A stretch of 64,000 nt of DNA, taken from positions 1 to 64,000 of the forward strand of contig DAOPZL010000002.1 in the NCBI GenBank assembly GCA_035353395.1, read 5' to 3'. This DNA is from UBA1801 sp035353395 (lineage in GTDB: Bacteria; Acidobacteriota; Holophagae; Holophagales; Holophagaceae). The notes beneath the pieces are model-generated. The model was given only the letters and a program-made list of their open reading frames with translations, was not told the DNA's origin and did not search any database. The position numbers and the translations under genes are program-made. This document shows positions 8,603-18,016 of the stretch, one piece after another; the stretch's first letter is position 1, and each line of letters begins with the position of its first letter.

Positions 8603-9661
8603 TCACGACTCGGGGCGGAGGTCCAGGAGTTCCTGCAGCAGGCCGAGGGTGTTCTCGTCCTTGATCACGCGGACCAGCCACTGGCCCAGGGGCATTTCGC
8701 CCCAGCGGGCGGCGCGCTCCACGAGGGGGCCCACCGGGCTGTGGGGTTCGTGGTCCCGGTAGTAGGCCGCCACCTCCCTGAGCCGGCGGATCGCTTCACG
8801 CCTGGACGAGATGGTGCCGGGGACCGGCGGGGCGTCGGCCTCCCGGTCCGGGGCGACCGCTTCGGGCCGGAGATCCTTCTCCCGTGTTCCGGGGTTGACG
8901 CGCATCGACATCCGGCTTGCGAGCGCCGCGCATCCTTCCAGGGCCTCGCTCATGGGAGCGAGACTGGGCGCGTCGCCGGCGAGACACTGGTCCAGCCGCT
9001 GCCGGAACGCCCCCAGGCGAGCCTGGGCATGCTGGACCTGTTCCAGGAGCCGCAGGTAGAAGCCCTGTCCCGAGGCCTGGGCCGCCTTGTCCCAGGCCTC
9101 TCCGGCCAGTTTGCCCTCCGAGACGGCCTCCTGCCGCGCTTTCGGATCGCGCAGGCCCAGGTTCTCCACGAGGCGGGACTCCTCCCATCTCAGCCACGAG
9201 AGCCCCCCGGTTTCGGGACTCGTCATCGGGATGCCCCCGATCATCGTCGTCATCCGCCTGCCATCGTTCAGCCACTCGAGCCTGGCGATGCGCTCCTCCG
9301 GCTCCGCGGGGAACAGGGCGGGTGGGTCGGCCTCCCAGTAGCGGACCAGCAGCCCCTCCAGGACTTCCAGGCCGAAGCTGAGGCCCGGGAATCCCTCCAG
9401 CCGGGACAAGGCCTCCAGGTACCAGCAGGCCACTTGCAGATCCTTGGTGCGGGTCTCCAGGAGCGTCTCGCAGACCTCCCGCACCCTGGGCCACTGGGGC
9501 GACTGGAGTTCGCGGATCCACTCTCCCTGGGCGAGGGTTGCGTCCTCGCCCTCCCGCAACCGGCGGACCTCGTCGAACTCGGGCGAGTAGCCGAGGTCCG
9601 TCCCCCCGGGCCGCGGCAGGGAGATGGGGGCCAGGAGCGTGGCAAGCTTCGCGGGATCCAT
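8603..9661 (-). CDS. tssA: TssA (ImpA N-terminal family), T6SS baseplate/tail cap protein
   Basis: The 352-residue product carries the ImpA N-terminal domain, seen as LLAPISLPRPGGTDLGYSPE at the start, the WPRVREVCETLL helix, and the typical YWEADPPALFPAEPEERIARLEW stretch between about residues 110 and 132. TssA proteins prime the baseplate and guide sheath and tube polymerisation from the distal end. The C-terminal part after about residue 230 is less conserved, as expected for this family. The ATG at 9661 lies next to a 168-base divergent spacer shared with tssH, so this is probably the first gene of the minus-strand T6SS unit. Confidence 0.88.
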   Translation of the reverse strand: MDPAKLATLLAPISLPRPGGTDLGYSPEFDEVRRLREGEDATLAQGEWIRELQSPQWPRVREVCETLLETRTKDLQVACWYLEALSRLEGFPGLSFGLEVLEGLLVRYWEADPPALFPAEPEERIARLEWLNDGRRMTTMIGGIPMTSPETGGLSWLRWEESRLVENLGLRDPKARQEAVSEGKLAGEAWDKAAQASGQGFYLRLLEQVQHAQARLGAFRQRLDQCLAGDAPSLAPMSEALEGCAALASRMSMRVNPGTREKDLRPEAVAPDREADAPPVPGTISSRREAIRRLREVAAYYRDHEPHSPVGPLVERAARWGEMPLGQWLVRVIKDENTLGLLQELLDLRPES

Positions 9662-9829
9662 GGAGAAGTCCTGTATGTATTAAACATTGCAAGAGGCCGA
9701 GCGGAGAATCGGCACGCTTTGGGATTAAAAACGGATGTCGCCAGGAGGTCGGGAAAACGATATCATGAAAAATTCAGAAACATAACAATCTTTTCATCGA
9801 AATCCGCATGGGCCTGGAGGGAAATCCGC

Positions 9830-12463
9830 ATGAAGACGAGCCTGAAGTCCCTGGTCGGCAAGCTGGATCCCCTCTGCCGCAGGGCCATGGAGGCCGCGGT
9901 GGACGCGGCCGTGGCGCGCACGCACCACGAGGTGGACGTGGAGCACCTGCTCGTCGAGTTGGTGGGGATGCAGGACTCGGACTGTGTCGCGATCTTGAGG
10001 GCCTGCGACATCCCGCTTCCCAGGCTGGAGCAGGATCTCCGCTCCGGCCTGGCCGGACTCAGGGCGGGAAACACGCGCAGTCCCGTGCTTTCGACCCACA
10101 TCGCCCGCTGGCTGGAATCGGCCTGGCTGATGGCCAGCCTGGAACACGGGGCGCGGTGGCTGCGCAGCGGCTTCCTGCTGGAAGCCCTGGTGGCGGACGA
10201 GGAACTCCGGCGTTCCCTCGGGCGCTCCTGCGAACTCCTGGGCCGGATCCAGGAAGCGGCCCTGAGGGAGTGCCTGGATCATCTCCTGCGGGTCGCCCCA
10301 GAGGGCCCAGCGCCTGCGGAACCCTCCGCCAGTGGCCTGGAAGCTTCCGGGGAACGCCTTGGAGCACCGGGAATCCCCACGCCCGCCCTGGACCGCTTCA
10401 CCTCCGATCTCACGGACATGGCCCGGAAGGGCCGGCTGGATCCGGTGCTTGGCCGCGACCGGGAGATCCGGCAGATGATCGACATCCTGCTGCGCCGGCG
10501 CCAGAACAATCCGATCCTCACCGGGGAGCCCGGCGTGGGGAAGACGGCCGTGGTGGAAGGGCTGGCGGCGCGCATCGCCCAGGGCGACGTCCCGGCCCCG
10601 CTCCGGGACGTCGCGATCCGGGGACTGGACATGGGATTGCTGCAGGCGGGCGCCTCGGTCAAGGGCGAGTTCGAGAGCCGCGTGCGCGCCGTCATGGACG
10701 AGGTCAAGGCCAGCCTGGTGCCCATCATCCTCTTCGTCGACGAGGCCCACGCCATGATCGGCGCGGGCGGGCCGGCGGGCCAGGGCGACGCGGCGAACCT
10801 CCTGAAGCCGGCCCTGGCCCGCGGGGAACTGCGCACCATCGCGGCCACCACGTGGTCCGAGTACAAGAAGTTCTTCGAGAAGGACGCCGCGCTGGCGAGG
10901 CGTTTCCAGGTGGTCAAGATCGAGGAGCCGGCCGAGGACGAGGCCGTGGGCATGATGCGGGCCGTCGCGGAGGCCCTGGAGTCCCACCACGAGGTCCGCA
11001 TCCTGGACGAGGCCGTGGTGGAGGCCGTGAGGCTTTCCAGCCGCTACCTTCCGGGACGCCAGCTCCCGGACAAGTGCGTGAGCGTCCTGGACACCGCCTG
11101 CGCCAAGGTCGCGCTCTCCCAGGCGGGGCTTCCGGCCGCCGTCGAGGATCTCACCCGTCTCATCCAGGGCATCGACCGCGAAACGGCGGCCCTGGAGAGG
11201 GAACCGGAGGATCCCCGCCATCGGACCAGGATCGAGGCGCTCCGGGAGCGGCGTTCCGGGCTGGAGAAGGACCTGGGGGAACTGGCGGCAAACCAGGCCG
11301 TCCAGGCGGGCCTCGTCCAGGAGATCCGAAGCCTCCGCGGCGAACTCCCGGCCGGGGACGCCTCGCGGGAGGCCAGGCTGCGTTCCGCCCGGGAGAAGCT
11401 GAGGGCGGCCCACGAGGTCCGGCCCCTGGTCTACGAATGCGTGGACGGATCCACCGTGGCCGAGGTCGTCTCCGGGTGGACGGGCATTCCCCTGGGCCGC
11501 ATGGTCTCGGACGAGATCGGCACCGTCCGGAACCTGAAGCGCCTCCTGGAGGCCCGCATCATCGGGCAGCCCCACGCCCTGGATCTCATCGCCAGGCATG
11601 TCCAGATCTCCAGGGCCGGCCTCGAGGATCCGGGGAAACCGAAAGGCGTCTTCCTGCTGGTGGGTCCCTCGGGGGTGGGCAAGACGGAGACGGCCCTGGC
11701 GCTGGCGGACGCGCTCTATGGGGGGGAACGCAACCTGATCACCCTCAACATGTCCGAATACCAGGAGGCTCACACGGTCTCGGGCCTCAAGGGCTCCCCT
11801 CCGGGCTACGTTGGCTACGGCGAGGGCGGCGTGCTCACGGAAGCGGTCCGGCGCAGGCCCTACAGCGTGGTCCTGCTCGACGAGGCGGAGAAGGCGCACC
11901 CGGACGTGCTTGAGCTCTTCTACCAGGTCTTCGACAAGGGGCGGATGGAGGACGCCGAAGGCCGGGAAGTCGATTTCCGGAACACCGTCATCCTCCTCAC
12001 GTCGAACCTGGGAGCGGAGCTCGTGATGCGGGCGGTGGAACACGGCGTGGAGGCGGACGGGGAGGCGCGCCGGCCCACGCCCGAGGACCTCGTCGACCTC
12101 CTCCGGGAGCCCCTCCAGCGGGCGTTCAAGCCTGCCTTTCTCGGGCGTCTCCGCGTGGTGCCCTACTACCCGGTCCGGGACGAGACCTTGAAGGCGATCG
12201 TCCGCCTCAAGCTGGAGAAGATCCGCCTCCGCATCGAGGCCGGCCATGGAGCCGCGACGACCTACGACGAGGCCCTGGTGGACCTGCTGGCCGCGCGCTG
12301 CACCGAGGTGGAGAGCGGCGCGCGCAACGCCGACGCCATCATCTCGAACCTGGTCCTGGCGGGGCTCTCGGACCGGCTGCTGGCGCGGATGGCCGAAGGC
12401 CGGAAGACCGCAACCATCGCCGTGACGCTCAGGCGACGAAAGGTCGGGTTCCGGATGGCATGA
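9830..12463 (+). CDS. tssH: TssH (ClpV), T6SS sheath-disassembly AAA+ ATPase
   Basis: This 877-residue ClpB-type double AAA+ protein unfolds contracted TssBC sheaths for recycling. An N-terminal Clp repeat domain occupies about residues 1-160. The first ATPase ring has Walker A GEPGVGKT (about residue 233) and Walker B LFVDEAH; a coiled-coil middle domain follows at about 440-510; the second ring has Walker A GPSGVGKT (about 612) and VVLLDEAEKAHP. I chose the ATG at 9830 because GGAGG precedes it by 9 bases and the protein then begins as a normal ClpV N-domain; the frame is open much further upstream only by chance. It is the only plus-strand T6SS gene, converging on tssG. Confidence 0.94.
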   Translation: MKTSLKSLVGKLDPLCRRAMEAAVDAAVARTHHEVDVEHLLVELVGMQDSDCVAILRACDIPLPRLEQDLRSGLAGLRAGNTRSPVLSTHIARWLESAWLMASLEHGARWLRSGFLLEALVADEELRRSLGRSCELLGRIQEAALRECLDHLLRVAPEGPAPAEPSASGLEASGERLGAPGIPTPALDRFTSDLTDMARKGRLDPVLGRDREIRQMIDILLRRRQNNPILTGEPGVGKTAVVEGLAARIAQGDVPAPLRDVAIRGLDMGLLQAGASVKGEFESRVRAVMDEVKASLVPIILFVDEAHAMIGAGGPAGQGDAANLLKPALARGELRTIAATTWSEYKKFFEKDAALARRFQVVKIEEPAEDEAVGMMRAVAEALESHHEVRILDEAVVEAVRLSSRYLPGRQLPDKCVSVLDTACAKVALSQAGLPAAVEDLTRLIQGIDRETAALEREPEDPRHRTRIEALRERRSGLEKDLGELAANQAVQAGLVQEIRSLRGELPAGDASREARLRSAREKLRAAHEVRPLVYECVDGSTVAEVVSGWTGIPLGRMVSDEIGTVRNLKRLLEARIIGQPHALDLIARHVQISRAGLEDPGKPKGVFLLVGPSGVGKTETALALADALYGGERNLITLNMSEYQEAHTVSGLKGSPPGYVGYGEGGVLTEAVRRRPYSVVLLDEAEKAHPDVLELFYQVFDKGRMEDAEGREVDFRNTVILLTSNLGAELVMRAVEHGVEADGEARRPTPEDLVDLLREPLQRAFKPAFLGRLRVVPYYPVRDETLKAIVRLKLEKIRLRIEAGHGAATTYDEALVDLLAARCTEVESGARNADAIISNLVLAGLSDRLLARMAEGRKTATIAVTLRRRKVGFRMA

Positions 12464-12482
12464 TGGAGAGCGGCAGCGACCC

Positions 12483-12494
12483 GCCCCCGGGGGC
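12483..12494. terminator. Palindrome between convergent tssH and tssG
   Basis: GCCCCCGGGGGC is a perfect 12-base palindrome in the 33-base gap between the two stop codons. With only a tiny loop and no T-run it is a weak candidate for a shared bidirectional terminator. Confidence 0.25.
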
Positions 12495-12496
12495 GC

Positions 12497-13519
12497 TCAA
12501 AGGAGCCGGAACCGGACATCGTCGGGATCCTGTTCCGGGGGCGCCGTCCGGATCCAGGTGCTGATGCCGAGGCCCAAGGGGATCCGGGCGCGGCTGTCCA
12601 GGACGCAAGGGGGGACGGCCTCCTTCTCGAGGACCAGGATGACGTCGCAGTCGAGGGCCTGCCCGCAGCAGGTCTCCACCAGCTGGCGAAGCGCCGAGGC
12701 CGCGGCGCGTCCCGGCTGGAACTCCTGGAATCTCGGCTGGTCCAGGGGACCGAGCCGCAACCGGATCTTCGTCTGGCGGTCCCATACGCGCCGGCCGAGC
12801 ATGGCGGCGGGCCCCAGGGCGCAGCCGGCCCCTCCCAGGCTCGACTGCTCCTCGGGGGGGACTTCCACCCAGCGACCCGCGAACTGCTCCAGGGTCACCT
12901 CCACTTCGAAGTAGGCCTCGAGGAGGGCGGCCAAGCTCGAGGAAGGGAGCGGCCTCCGGCCGAGGAGCCCCGAGAAGTAGACCAGGACCTGGACGGGAAT
13001 GAGGCCCTCCCCGTCGCGGAGTCCGGGCAGGCCCGTGCCCAGCAGGTCGAGGAGGTGGTGCGCGAGTCCCTCCCGGGCTCCCATTTCATGGGCGATGTGG
13101 AAGCGGTACTTCTGCCAGGCCTCGTAGAAGAGGCTGAGGGCCCGGTGATTGAAAAGGTCGAAAAAGGCATGGGCCGGGACCTCCCGCTGGACGGACTGCC
13201 CCTCCATCAGGGCTTCCGTGTAGGGGTGGGGGAGGACGCCCGAGGGGCCCGTGAGGCCCAGGAATCCCACCTCCATCTCGCGCGGCACGCCGGCGGTCTC
13301 CCGGGACGGACGGGCTCCGAAGCGATGGATCTCGCTGGGGGGGCAGGCCAGGGACAGGGGCGTTCGGAAGCGCAGGTCGCTCGGCAGAGCGGCCTCCCGC
13401 CCGGCCCACGCCTCGGTGAGCTTGAGCACGCGGACGGCCTGGAAGAAGCTGAACCGGTAGGGTTCCGCCTCCAGGCTCGCGATCAGATCAATGCCGTTTC
13501 GCCGGCTCTGGGGGGCCAC
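12497..13519 (-). CDS. tssG: TssG (ImpH), T6SS baseplate wedge subunit
   Basis: The 340-residue product matches TssG: SLEAEPYRFSFFQAVRVLK near the start, GLTGPSGVLPHPYTE (about 110-125), HAFFDLFNHRALSLFYEAW, and a C-terminal LYIRLGPL-like segment reading IRLRLGPLDQPRF. TssG with two TssF and TssE makes the baseplate wedge. The start is a GTG at 13519, which overlaps the end of tssF by 37 bases in another frame; upstream of it the frame is only a shadow of tssF. Close overlap of tssF and tssG is common. Length fits the family. Confidence 0.92.
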   Translation of the reverse strand: MAPQSRRNGIDLIASLEAEPYRFSFFQAVRVLKLTEAWAGREAALPSDLRFRTPLSLACPPSEIHRFGARPSRETAGVPREMEVGFLGLTGPSGVLPHPYTEALMEGQSVQREVPAHAFFDLFNHRALSLFYEAWQKYRFHIAHEMGAREGLAHHLLDLLGTGLPGLRDGEGLIPVQVLVYFSGLLGRRPLPSSSLAALLEAYFEVEVTLEQFAGRWVEVPPEEQSSLGGAGCALGPAAMLGRRVWDRQTKIRLRLGPLDQPRFQEFQPGRAAASALRQLVETCCGQALDCDVILVLEKEAVPPCVLDSRARIPLGLGISTWIRTAPPEQDPDDVRFRLL

Positions 13520-15327
13520 TGGGCGACCTCGCCTTCCTGTTGGCAGGTGTACATGCGGAACTTGACGAAGCTGTTGGGGGCGCAGAAGTGCGCGAAGAAC
13601 CGCTCGAGGACGCTCGCGAAGAGGAACAGGTTGGAGCCCACGTAGTAGTTCTCGTCGAAGGTCGCGGAGACCTCGATCCCCCGGGCGAAGGACGTGAACT
13701 CGCGATCGGGGATGCGCGCGGTCACGGGACGCGCGGCGAGGGCGACGATGCCCTGGATCTGCCGGGCGACCGCCGTGGATTCCGTGTAGTTGTAGAGGCC
13801 CAGCACCTCCTGGAGGGCGTCCTTGCCGTGGGCGGCCATGGAAAGCTGGTTCAGCGAGAGATGGGAGACGAGGCGCCACTGGAAGCCGCGCTTGGATGGG
13901 GGGCGCAGGCTGGGCGACGGCTTCCGCAGGAGGCTCGCCTGCTTCACGACCGCGTGGCCCGGCACGGAGAACCCGTCCCCGGATCCTCCGAACGGAATGG
14001 ATTCGGGCTGGTCCCGGTTCGTGCACGTGAGTTCCAGGCTGAGCACCTCCGCTTCGGGACGGACAGGCTGGAACGCCAGGTCCACCAGGGCGAGTTCCAC
14101 ATCGGTGCCGCGGTCGTGCCGCCGGATCGAGGATTCCCGCGTGGCATACCAATAGAAGGGCGGGGCGCCTTCTTCCGAGAAGTGGCGGACGGAATAGAAG
14201 GGGGGGACCTCCCGGTGGGTTTCCAGCGAGGCGTCCTTCTCGATCCTCACGACCGAGTCGATGGAATAGACCTCGAAGGCCAGGGGCTTACGGGCGTCCA
14301 CCACCACGGGGTGGGTGCTCTGCCGGTGGGTGATCCGGATGGGATCCGCCGCCTGCCGGAAGAGGTTCACCACCGGCACGCATCCGAGCTTGAAGTTCTG
14401 GGTGGAGAGGGTCTGCAGGAGGCGTGCGTGGCGCTCCGTCCCAGGGTACTGGGAGATGAACAGCTGGATCCTCAGGGCGTTCCCCGGGTGCTGGAGCCTG
14501 GGGTGGTCCAGCCCGGCGATCTCGATGAACATGAACTTCTCGGGGCAGGCGAAGTATTCCGAAAGCAGTCGGTAGCCCGCGAAGGAACGGGCGTCGAAGT
14601 CGAGGAGGCTCTCGCCGGGCTCGAATCCCACGGGATGGACGGCGCCCGGGGGCAGCAGGACCACGCGCTCAGGATCGTCCGTCCGGTCCGAGACCCTCGC
14701 GCCCGCGAGCCTGGAGAGGAGCAGCCCGTACAGGAGGTGCATCAGCGGAGGGTTGCCGTCGAGGAAGAAACGCAGCTTGTCCACTTTCAGGGCCGCGAGA
14801 TCCAGGTTCCCCTGGGCCTCGAGATCCAGGGTGACGACGGCGGCGGCGGACGTGAGGGTCCGAAGGTATTCGGAATTCTGGGTGAGTTCCAGCCGGGCAC
14901 CGGTGAGGGAAAGCGGCCACAGGTCCGTGTCGAAGCAGGTCCGGAAGCGGCATCTCACGCCCTGGGCCTCGGGTGCGAGCACCTCCTGGTGCCGGGGGAT
15001 CGTGTAGCGGCCGGCGAGTTCGGGCTTCTCGGGATCCGTGCGGAACTGGAGGATCGTGGCCGAGGGGATGGGCCGCGTGTAGTGCGGATAGAGGACCTGG
15101 ATGAAGGCCTCGGTGATCTCGGGGTATTCGTCGTCAAGCTTGCGGTGGATGCGTGCCGCGAGGAAGGCGAAGGCCTCGACGAGGCGCTCGACGTGGGGAT
15201 CCTCGCACTGGTCCCCGTCGATCTGGAGGCGGCGGCCGATCCTGGGGAACCGTGCGGCGAACTCCCCGGCCAGGCGCCGCAGGTAGCCGAGCTCCCGCTC
15301 ATAGTAGGGAAGCAGTTCCTCGAGCAT
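13483..15327 (-). CDS. tssF: TssF (ImpG/VasA), T6SS baseplate subunit
   Basis: This 614-residue protein starts MLEELLPYYERELGYLRRLA, the classic TssF N-terminus, followed by EFAARFPRIGRRL and DPHVERLVEAFAFLAARI. The C-terminal end carries NLFLFASVLERFFAHFCAPN and SFVKFRM, again typical. It is the gp6-like wedge protein that joins TssG, TssE and TssK at the base of the sheath. The ATG at 15327 lies 2 bases after the tssE stop; the open frame extends much further upstream but only through other T6SS genes read out of frame. It overlaps tssG by 37 bases. Confidence 0.94.
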   Translation of the reverse strand: MLEELLPYYERELGYLRRLAGEFAARFPRIGRRLQIDGDQCEDPHVERLVEAFAFLAARIHRKLDDEYPEITEAFIQVLYPHYTRPIPSATILQFRTDPEKPELAGRYTIPRHQEVLAPEAQGVRCRFRTCFDTDLWPLSLTGARLELTQNSEYLRTLTSAAAVVTLDLEAQGNLDLAALKVDKLRFFLDGNPPLMHLLYGLLLSRLAGARVSDRTDDPERVVLLPPGAVHPVGFEPGESLLDFDARSFAGYRLLSEYFACPEKFMFIEIAGLDHPRLQHPGNALRIQLFISQYPGTERHARLLQTLSTQNFKLGCVPVVNLFRQAADPIRITHRQSTHPVVVDARKPLAFEVYSIDSVVRIEKDASLETHREVPPFYSVRHFSEEGAPPFYWYATRESSIRRHDRGTDVELALVDLAFQPVRPEAEVLSLELTCTNRDQPESIPFGGSGDGFSVPGHAVVKQASLLRKPSPSLRPPSKRGFQWRLVSHLSLNQLSMAAHGKDALQEVLGLYNYTESTAVARQIQGIVALAARPVTARIPDREFTSFARGIEVSATFDENYYVGSNLFLFASVLERFFAHFCAPNSFVKFRMYTCQQEGEVAQWPPRAGETALI

Positions 15328-15329
15328 GC

Positions 15330-15818
15330 TCAGTCCTTCACGCGGTAGGTGTTCGAGGAGAGCTTCAGCATGGCGTCGAAGGTCACCGGAGGCCTGCCTG
15401 GATGGATCCTCAGTAGGGCGTCCACCCTGAACCGCAGCACCTGGCTGGATTCCCGCGAGACCTCGAGGCCGACCCGCACCTTCGCGAGCCGGGGCTCGTG
15501 GCGTTCGATGGCCCCGCGGATGCTGTCCCGGAGGAGCGTGCGGGCCTGGGGATCCAGCAGGCTGAGGCGGCTCAGGTCCATGATCCCGAACCGCAGCGAC
15601 GATTCTCGGGCCAGGGGGAAGGCCTCCAGCCCTTCGGCGTCCAGGCAGGTGCAGCGGGTGTTCAGGAGCGCCTCCAGGTCCCGGGCCACCGCCTGCTTGT
15701 AGCGCGCGAGGTCGCAGAGCGCCTCCGGGGCCGCCTCGATGACGGCCTCCGCCGGGTCGTCCATGAGCCGGTCGAGCAGGGAGGAGGGGACCAAGGTCTG
15801 GCGGTCGGCCCGCGGCAT
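15330..15818 (-). CDS. tssE: TssE (gp25-like), T6SS baseplate subunit
   Basis: The product has 162 residues and shows the gp25/TssE lysozyme-like fold signature without catalytic function: SLLDRLMDD near the N-terminus, the VARDLEALLNTR helix, SSLRFGIMDLS (about residues 73-83) and IRGAIERHEPRLAKVRV. TssE starts sheath polymerisation at the baseplate. It lies 3 bases after tssL and 2 before tssF in one operon. Length is normal for the family. Confidence 0.92.
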   Translation of the reverse strand: MPRADRQTLVPSSLLDRLMDDPAEAVIEAAPEALCDLARYKQAVARDLEALLNTRCTCLDAEGLEAFPLARESSLRFGIMDLSRLSLLDPQARTLLRDSIRGAIERHEPRLAKVRVGLEVSRESSQVLRFRVDALLRIHPGRPPVTFDAMLKLSSNTYRVKD

Positions 15819-15821
15819 GGT

Positions 15822-16568
15822 TCAGGCCGGCCGGCCCGCGCGGACGCAGCCGGCGAGCTTCTGCATGTCCTCCAGTTCCCCGGTCCGGGATTTCAGCAGG
15901 AAGGTGAAAGCCAGGAACAGGACGAGGGCGACCAGCGCCAGGAGGGCATGGAAGATCCACAGGGGAAGCTCGCGAGGGGCGGATGCCTGGAGCCGGGAGG
16001 CGGGGCGCCCGTGGGGCGCGAAGCCTGGCTTGCCGCCCCGGACGGAGACGATCTCCTGGCCGATCCGCGCCGTGAGGCAGCCCAGCTTGTCTTCCCCCTC
16101 CAGCAGGTACTTGCCCTGGAAACCCAGGATCAGGCACGTGTAGAACACCTCCAGGGTCTCGATGTGCCGCTGGGGCTCGAGCCTCAAGGTCTCCAGCCGG
16201 TCGAAGAACCCCTCCCCGGCCAGGTGTTCCCCGAAGAGGCGCAGCTGCAGGGGCTCGCGTTCCCATGCGTCGCGGATGGCGAATTCCGAGTTCAGGATGA
16301 GCTCGTCGAGGAGGGCGCAGAAGGCATACTTGCAGTCCTCGATGGCGCCCAGGGGCTTCCCGAAGCTGGCGGCATCCCGCTCGAACCGTTCCAGGAATGC
16401 GTCGACCCTCTGGTTGAACGCAGGGGCGCTGTTCGGCGGCGTGCCGCTCCGCAGGAGGAAGAGCAGGTGGATGCCGTCCTCGAGCAGCTCCTTGAGGAGG
16501 GGGGCATCGGGCGAGGCCAGGAGGGCCGGATCCCGGAAGGGGGCGGGCGTGAGCGTCGCTTCCATCAT
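15822..16568 (-). CDS. tssL: TssL (DotU), T6SS inner-membrane anchor
   Basis: This 248-residue DotU-type protein has the cytoplasmic helical domain (LLFLLRSG, ALLDELILNSEF, WEREPLQLRLFGEHLAGEGF, YTCLILGFQGKY) and one C-terminal membrane helix at about residues 202-225 (LPLWIFHALLALVALVLFLA). It binds TssM in the inner membrane and TssK in the cytoplasm. It has no fused peptidoglycan-binding domain; the periplasmic tail is only about 20 residues, so wall contact must come from another protein, possibly the TagX-like peptidase locus. Two ATGs (16568, 16565) follow a GAGGAGG directly. Confidence 0.93.
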   Translation of the reverse strand: MMEATLTPAPFRDPALLASPDAPLLKELLEDGIHLLFLLRSGTPPNSAPAFNQRVDAFLERFERDAASFGKPLGAIEDCKYAFCALLDELILNSEFAIRDAWEREPLQLRLFGEHLAGEGFFDRLETLRLEPQRHIETLEVFYTCLILGFQGKYLLEGEDKLGCLTARIGQEIVSVRGGKPGFAPHGRPASRLQASAPRELPLWIFHALLALVALVLFLAFTFLLKSRTGELEDMQKLAGCVRAGRPA

Positions 16569-16577
16569 CCATCCTCC

Positions 16578-17927
16578 TCAGCGGAACACGGCGATCAGTT
16601 CGAGCTTCATGTCGGGAAGCGCCTGGGGCACGTAGATGCAGACGCTCCGGGTCCTGATCATGCGTTCGTAGATCGTTCCGTGGGGATCCAGCTCGAAGTA
16701 GTGGTTCCCGATGCGCACCGGAACCGCGGCGGGGGTCTGGATCACGTGGTTGAGGCGCACGCCGGCCGTGGCGGAATTCAGGATCTTCTCCACGTCGTCG
16801 GGGCTCCCCACCTTGAGCTTCAGGGGGACGGACTCCACGATCTGGACGGCCGGGTGCTCGGAGGAGACCGAGAGGTAGTAGTCCGCATCCTCCGTGAGAT
16901 GGTCGCTCTCCAGGCGCCCCACGAAGAAGGACGGGCGGGTGCTCACGAGCGGGATCACGGCGTAGCGGTCCGAAACCACCGTCTCCAGGAGCTTCCGGAT
17001 CAGACTGTCCGAGCGCTGGAAGGTCTCGGTGAGGCCGCCGTGCTCGTAGGGCGGGATGTCGCCCAGGGACAGCGAGGAGGAGAAGGTGATCAGCTCGCCC
17101 GCGAGCTGGGCCAGGGCCTTGTAGGCCTCCTCCGGGTGGGCCTGGGGGAACCGCAGGAGGTGGTTCAGCAGCGGGAAGCTGCGGTTCACCGTGTGGAGCA
17201 GCCAGAAGGAGGCGATGTCCGAGGTGCCGTATTCCACGATGCTCTTCACCCGTTCGCGATGGGAAGCGGCCAGGGACCGGCTCTTGACGAGGAGGATGTC
17301 CGCCAGGCGGCGCAGCGTGGCCTGCACGGCCGGGGATCCCTGGAGTTCCAGGAGGGGGGGCACGTAGCCGTCGTCCACGGACCAGGTTCCCGTCGGGCTC
17401 TTGAAGAGCCTGGCCACGGGCACCGAGAGGTGGCCGTCCCGGTTCTCCACGTCCATCATCAGCCGCACCTCGAGCTTCAGCGAGCCGATCTCCGATTCCA
17501 GGGCATCGGTGTAGAGGTCCGACACCGGGACTTGTTCCATGCCGTAGCGCGCGGGCCGGTTCGCGGGCTTCCCGGGAGTCCCCGCATTGCCGCCGTAGGG
17601 ATTGAGCAGGGGGAGGCAGGCGTGGACCAGGACCTCGGTACCCAGGTTCGGCACGTCGTTCAGGTCCCGGGCGAGGGGAAGCGGCTCGTCGCCGGGAGCG
17701 TCCAGGAAGGTTCCGTCCTGGAAGGCCATCTCCAGGTGCTCGATCCGCACGAGCCCGTTGGCCAGGGCCTCCCGGTCCATCTCCAGCGCGCGGATTCCCC
17801 AGGGATGAGCGCGCGCCAGGCCCATGCACTGCCGGAGACGCGCGTCGAAATGGAGGTCCTGCTGCTGGAAATGCTGGGGGCGCAGCAGGACGCCCTCGCC
17901 CCACAGAATGCGATGAGTCTTGGTCAC
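16578..17927 (-). CDS. tssK: TssK (ImpJ/VasE), T6SS baseplate-membrane adaptor
   Basis: The product has 449 residues. The N-terminus shows ILWGEGVLLRPQHFQQQDLH, the hallmark of TssK, and the C-terminal part has YYLSVSSEHPAVQIVESVPL and a terminal MKLELIAVF strand typical of the family's head domain. TssK trimers link the TssEFG wedge to TssL/TssM. Translation probably starts at a GTG (17927) with GGAAGGG a few bases before. It is separated from tssJ by 89 bases and from tssL by 9. Confidence 0.94.
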   Translation of the reverse strand: MTKTHRILWGEGVLLRPQHFQQQDLHFDARLRQCMGLARAHPWGIRALEMDREALANGLVRIEHLEMAFQDGTFLDAPGDEPLPLARDLNDVPNLGTEVLVHACLPLLNPYGGNAGTPGKPANRPARYGMEQVPVSDLYTDALESEIGSLKLEVRLMMDVENRDGHLSVPVARLFKSPTGTWSVDDGYVPPLLELQGSPAVQATLRRLADILLVKSRSLAASHRERVKSIVEYGTSDIASFWLLHTVNRSFPLLNHLLRFPQAHPEEAYKALAQLAGELITFSSSLSLGDIPPYEHGGLTETFQRSDSLIRKLLETVVSDRYAVIPLVSTRPSFFVGRLESDHLTEDADYYLSVSSEHPAVQIVESVPLKLKVGSPDDVEKILNSATAGVRLNHVIQTPAAVPVRIGNHYFELDPHGTIYERMIRTRSVCIYVPQALPDMKLELIAVFR

Positions 17928-18016
17928 GGACCCTTCCGGGAAAAGGAGTGGGAGGTTCTGAGGGGGCGTGCCGGGATGCCTCCCCGGCGCCGCCGTGGGC
18001 GCTGCCTGGGAACGGT

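Noticed and set aside
9705..9730. Sigma-54 promoter (CGGCACG followed by GGGATT) before tssH
   Set aside because: The -24 half resembles the consensus, but the -12 TTGC element is missing at the required spacing.
9794..12247. 817-codon minus-strand frame opposite tssH
   Set aside because: Antisense shadow; tssH shows both AAA+ modules on the plus strand.
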